DNA of 64,000 nucleotides from Akkermansia muciniphila (GTDB lineage Bacteria > Verrucomicrobiota > Verrucomicrobiia > Verrucomicrobiales > Akkermansiaceae): positions 2,728,001-2,792,000 of the forward strand of contig NZ_CP156688.1 in assembly GCF_040616545.1 (NCBI RefSeq), written 5' to 3'. Positions 62,444 to 64,000 of this stretch are shown here, piece after piece; positions within the stretch are counted from its first letter, which is position 1; the number at the start of each line of letters is the position of its first letter. The notes under the pieces are model-generated. The model was not told the DNA's origin, ran no database searches, and saw only the letters and a list, made by a program, of their open reading frames with translations. The translations under genes were made by a program, and so were the position numbers.

Positions 62444-64000
62444 GCTGAAAGGTTGCTTTCCCGGGTGGCGGCCCCGGCATTGTCGCGGTTGGCGGCGGCC
62501 ATCATCTGGGCGATCTTGGCCTGCTGCATCGCACCGGCCTCGTCTTCCCTCTGTTTCCGGAGGGCCGCCACCTCCTTGGGCTTGCGCATGCACTCTGATG
62601 GCACGTTGGTTTCATCGGCGATGTACCGGATGGATTCATCTTCCTTGAAGGGGTCCAGCCACGCGGGGTTGCCCGTCGTCTGGGCCAGATTGACGGCATG
62701 GCCGAGCGTTTCTACCAGCCCGCTCAACTTGTAGCGTTCCAATGCCTTGGCCATCTTGCTGATATACTTGACGCCGGGAGCCAGAATCTTCATCTTGATG
62801 CCGTACTCGTCCAGAGGCACAAACAAGCCCTGCGGCTTGCCTTCTTCCGGGAACTTGCCCAGGCGCTCCAGGGAGCAGAACACGCGCTCCATCATCGGGC
62901 GGATGTCGGACGTGAACTGCGTAAAGCTCTGGGTAAAGGTCATCATCCGCTCGTTGTCGCGCAGATTGGCTTCCAGAGCCGTCATCTGCCGTTCCACCTG
63001 GGTCACTGCCTGAAGCACGGAAACAAACAGGGCGTCGTCGATCTCGGCATTGTACATCTCCAGCAAATCCTTGCCTACGGTGTACTCGGTGGCCGTGGCC
63101 CATTCCCTGGGCAGCCCGCTCTTGATGTCCTCCGGACGGAGAACCGTCATTCCCCCGGCCCTCATGTCCACCTCGTCAACCATGTCCGAAGTCAGCAGCA
63201 CGCGGGGGAAGGCCGCCGCCTGTCCGGCCACCTTCATGGCTTCCTGCATGAGCAAGCTGTCTTCGATGGTGTCCACGATGGGAGCCAGGGCGCTTTCCCC
63301 GCACACTTCATTGCCGTATTTGATGAAACGCGTGCCCATGTAGGGAAACTCGTAATAGCCGCTCTCCTTGATGATATGCTGCTCTGCCGGTTCCAGGTAC
63401 ACGCTCGTCCAGCTCATTTGCTCCGGCGGCAGGTTCCGGTTGCCCATCGGCGGCACATCCCGCGGAAGCACGAGGTGCCAAATCTCGAACTGCTGCGTGT
63501 ACCTCCGTTCCTTGTCGCCATAGGCATCTTTAATCGCTCCCTTTAAAGCGTCTTCCCCAAAGGCGGCCGCGGCCTGGTGGGCGGTGTACTTGAACTTGCG
63601 CACCACCGTGTCAATCTCGTGGTCCTCATTTTCCGCCAAGCCATAAGTCCCCGCAGGAACATGGGTGAACACAAGCGTGCCTTTCTTGATGTTCTCTTCG
63701 GACATCATCAAGCCCGTGCCCGTGCCGATGCGGTCGATGACCGTGGCAATGAACGAGGTGTAAAAATTGCTCGCCTCCAGCTCCTTCTGGGTGATTTGGG
63801 CGGCATCTTTCAACCAGAACTTTTCATCGGCGGTGATGTCTCCCCATTCATCATACTGGAACCAGTTCTGCCCACGCGGCGTAATGTAGTTGAGGTGGGC
63901 GCTGGCCAGCTTCAGCACACCGGTCTTGGCACGGGCGCAGACGCGTTCCGGCATGCCGTCGTCCTCCATCTCCGCCAGTTCCGCGGCCGGAATCAGTTTG
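62440..64000 (-). CDS. phage portal (head-to-tail connector) protein, 5' end outside window
   Basis: The frame is open to the right edge; 520 residues visible. SFIATVIDRIGTGTGLMMSEE, QFEIWHLVLPRDVPP, ETLGHAVNLAQTTGNPAWLD and SDIRPMMERVFCSLERLG match T7-like head-tail connector/portal proteins, which form the dodecameric DNA gate. Ends with UGA, showing UGA works as stop in this phage set. Coupled by a 4-base overlap to the next gene. Confidence 0.85.
   Translation of the reverse strand, partial: KLIPAAELAEMEDDGMPERVCARAKTGVLKLASAHLNYITPRGQNWFQYDEWGDITADEKFWLKDAAQITQKELEASNFYTSFIATVIDRIGTGTGLMMSEENIKKGTLVFTHVPAGTYGLAENEDHEIDTVVRKFKYTAHQAAAAFGEDALKGAIKDAYGDKERRYTQQFEIWHLVLPRDVPPMGNRNLPPEQMSWTSVYLEPAEQHIIKESGYYEFPYMGTRFIKYGNEVCGESALAPIVDTIEDSLLMQEAMKVAGQAAAFPRVLLTSDMVDEVDMRAGGMTVLRPEDIKSGLPREWATATEYTVGKDLLEMYNAEIDDALFVSVLQAVTQVERQMTALEANLRDNERMMTFTQSFTQFTSDIRPMMERVFCSLERLGKFPEEGKPQGLFVPLDEYGIKMKILAPGVKYISKMAKALERYKLSGLVETLGHAVNLAQTTGNPAWLDPFKEDESIRYIADETNVPSECMRKPKEVAALRKQREDEAGAMQQAKIAQMMAAANRDNAGAATRESNLSA

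Overview
The window is GC-rich, densely coded chromosomal DNA from a bacterium that is most likely an Akkermansia-type member of the Verrucomicrobiota. That placement is inferred from gene content (a fucose-use operon, glucosamine-6-phosphate deaminase, a GH20 hexosaminidase, a giant autotransporter, and an AsmA-like protein implying an outer membrane). No rRNA or tRNA gene was seen to confirm it.

Layout. 1-5.9 kb: L-fucose operon (FucP-like permease cut by the window edge, fucI, an inserted four-helix-bundle gene, fucK, fucA) closed by a strong terminator. 6.3-18 kb: small membrane protein, a long AT-rich leader with palindromes, a 2196-residue autotransporter, a CTCCACT heptamer array of about 25 copies, and a convergent AsmA-like gene. 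18-25.5 kb: housekeeping genes (pirin, DUF2062, TlyA, nitroreductase and DJ-1 pair, NagB, RlmI-like methylase), an orphan small RNA with its own promoter and terminator, and KhpA. 25.5-30.2 kb: an isolated podophage nozzle-like gene and two AT-rich exported proteins, probably acquired. 30.3-40.6 kb: second RlmI-like methylase coupled to an RmlD-like reductase, MenC-like enolase-superfamily protein, GH20, lipoprotein, MATE pump, GH13 amylase, YhcH/NanQ-like protein. 40.9-55.1 kb: a MerR-family regulator and a redox/electrophile-type gene set in three minus-strand transcription units. 55.4-64 kb: phage-like region with an S24 repressor, a divergent small membrane protein, an acyltransferase, and head genes (portal, small protein, scaffold, capsid) plus a fibre-like gene that run off the right edge.

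How the parts fit. Fucose and hexosamine genes fit growth on host glycans. The strongest system-level signal is a shared 15-bp imperfect dyad (about TTACAGTTACTCTAA) in front of the MerR gene, the flavodoxin/CMD-cupin operon, the DUF3737-MalY-DUF362-AKR-hydrolase operon and the alcohol dehydrogenase-flavodoxin operon. This looks like one NmlR/AdhR-type regulon. Other unexplained structures are the three-hairpin small RNA near 25.1 kb, a dispersed 109-bp repeat with cloverleaf-like folding potential (23.4 and 38.1 kb), paired dyads controlling an apparently leaderless S24 repressor, and phage gene fragments including a 61-residue frame broken by one UGA.
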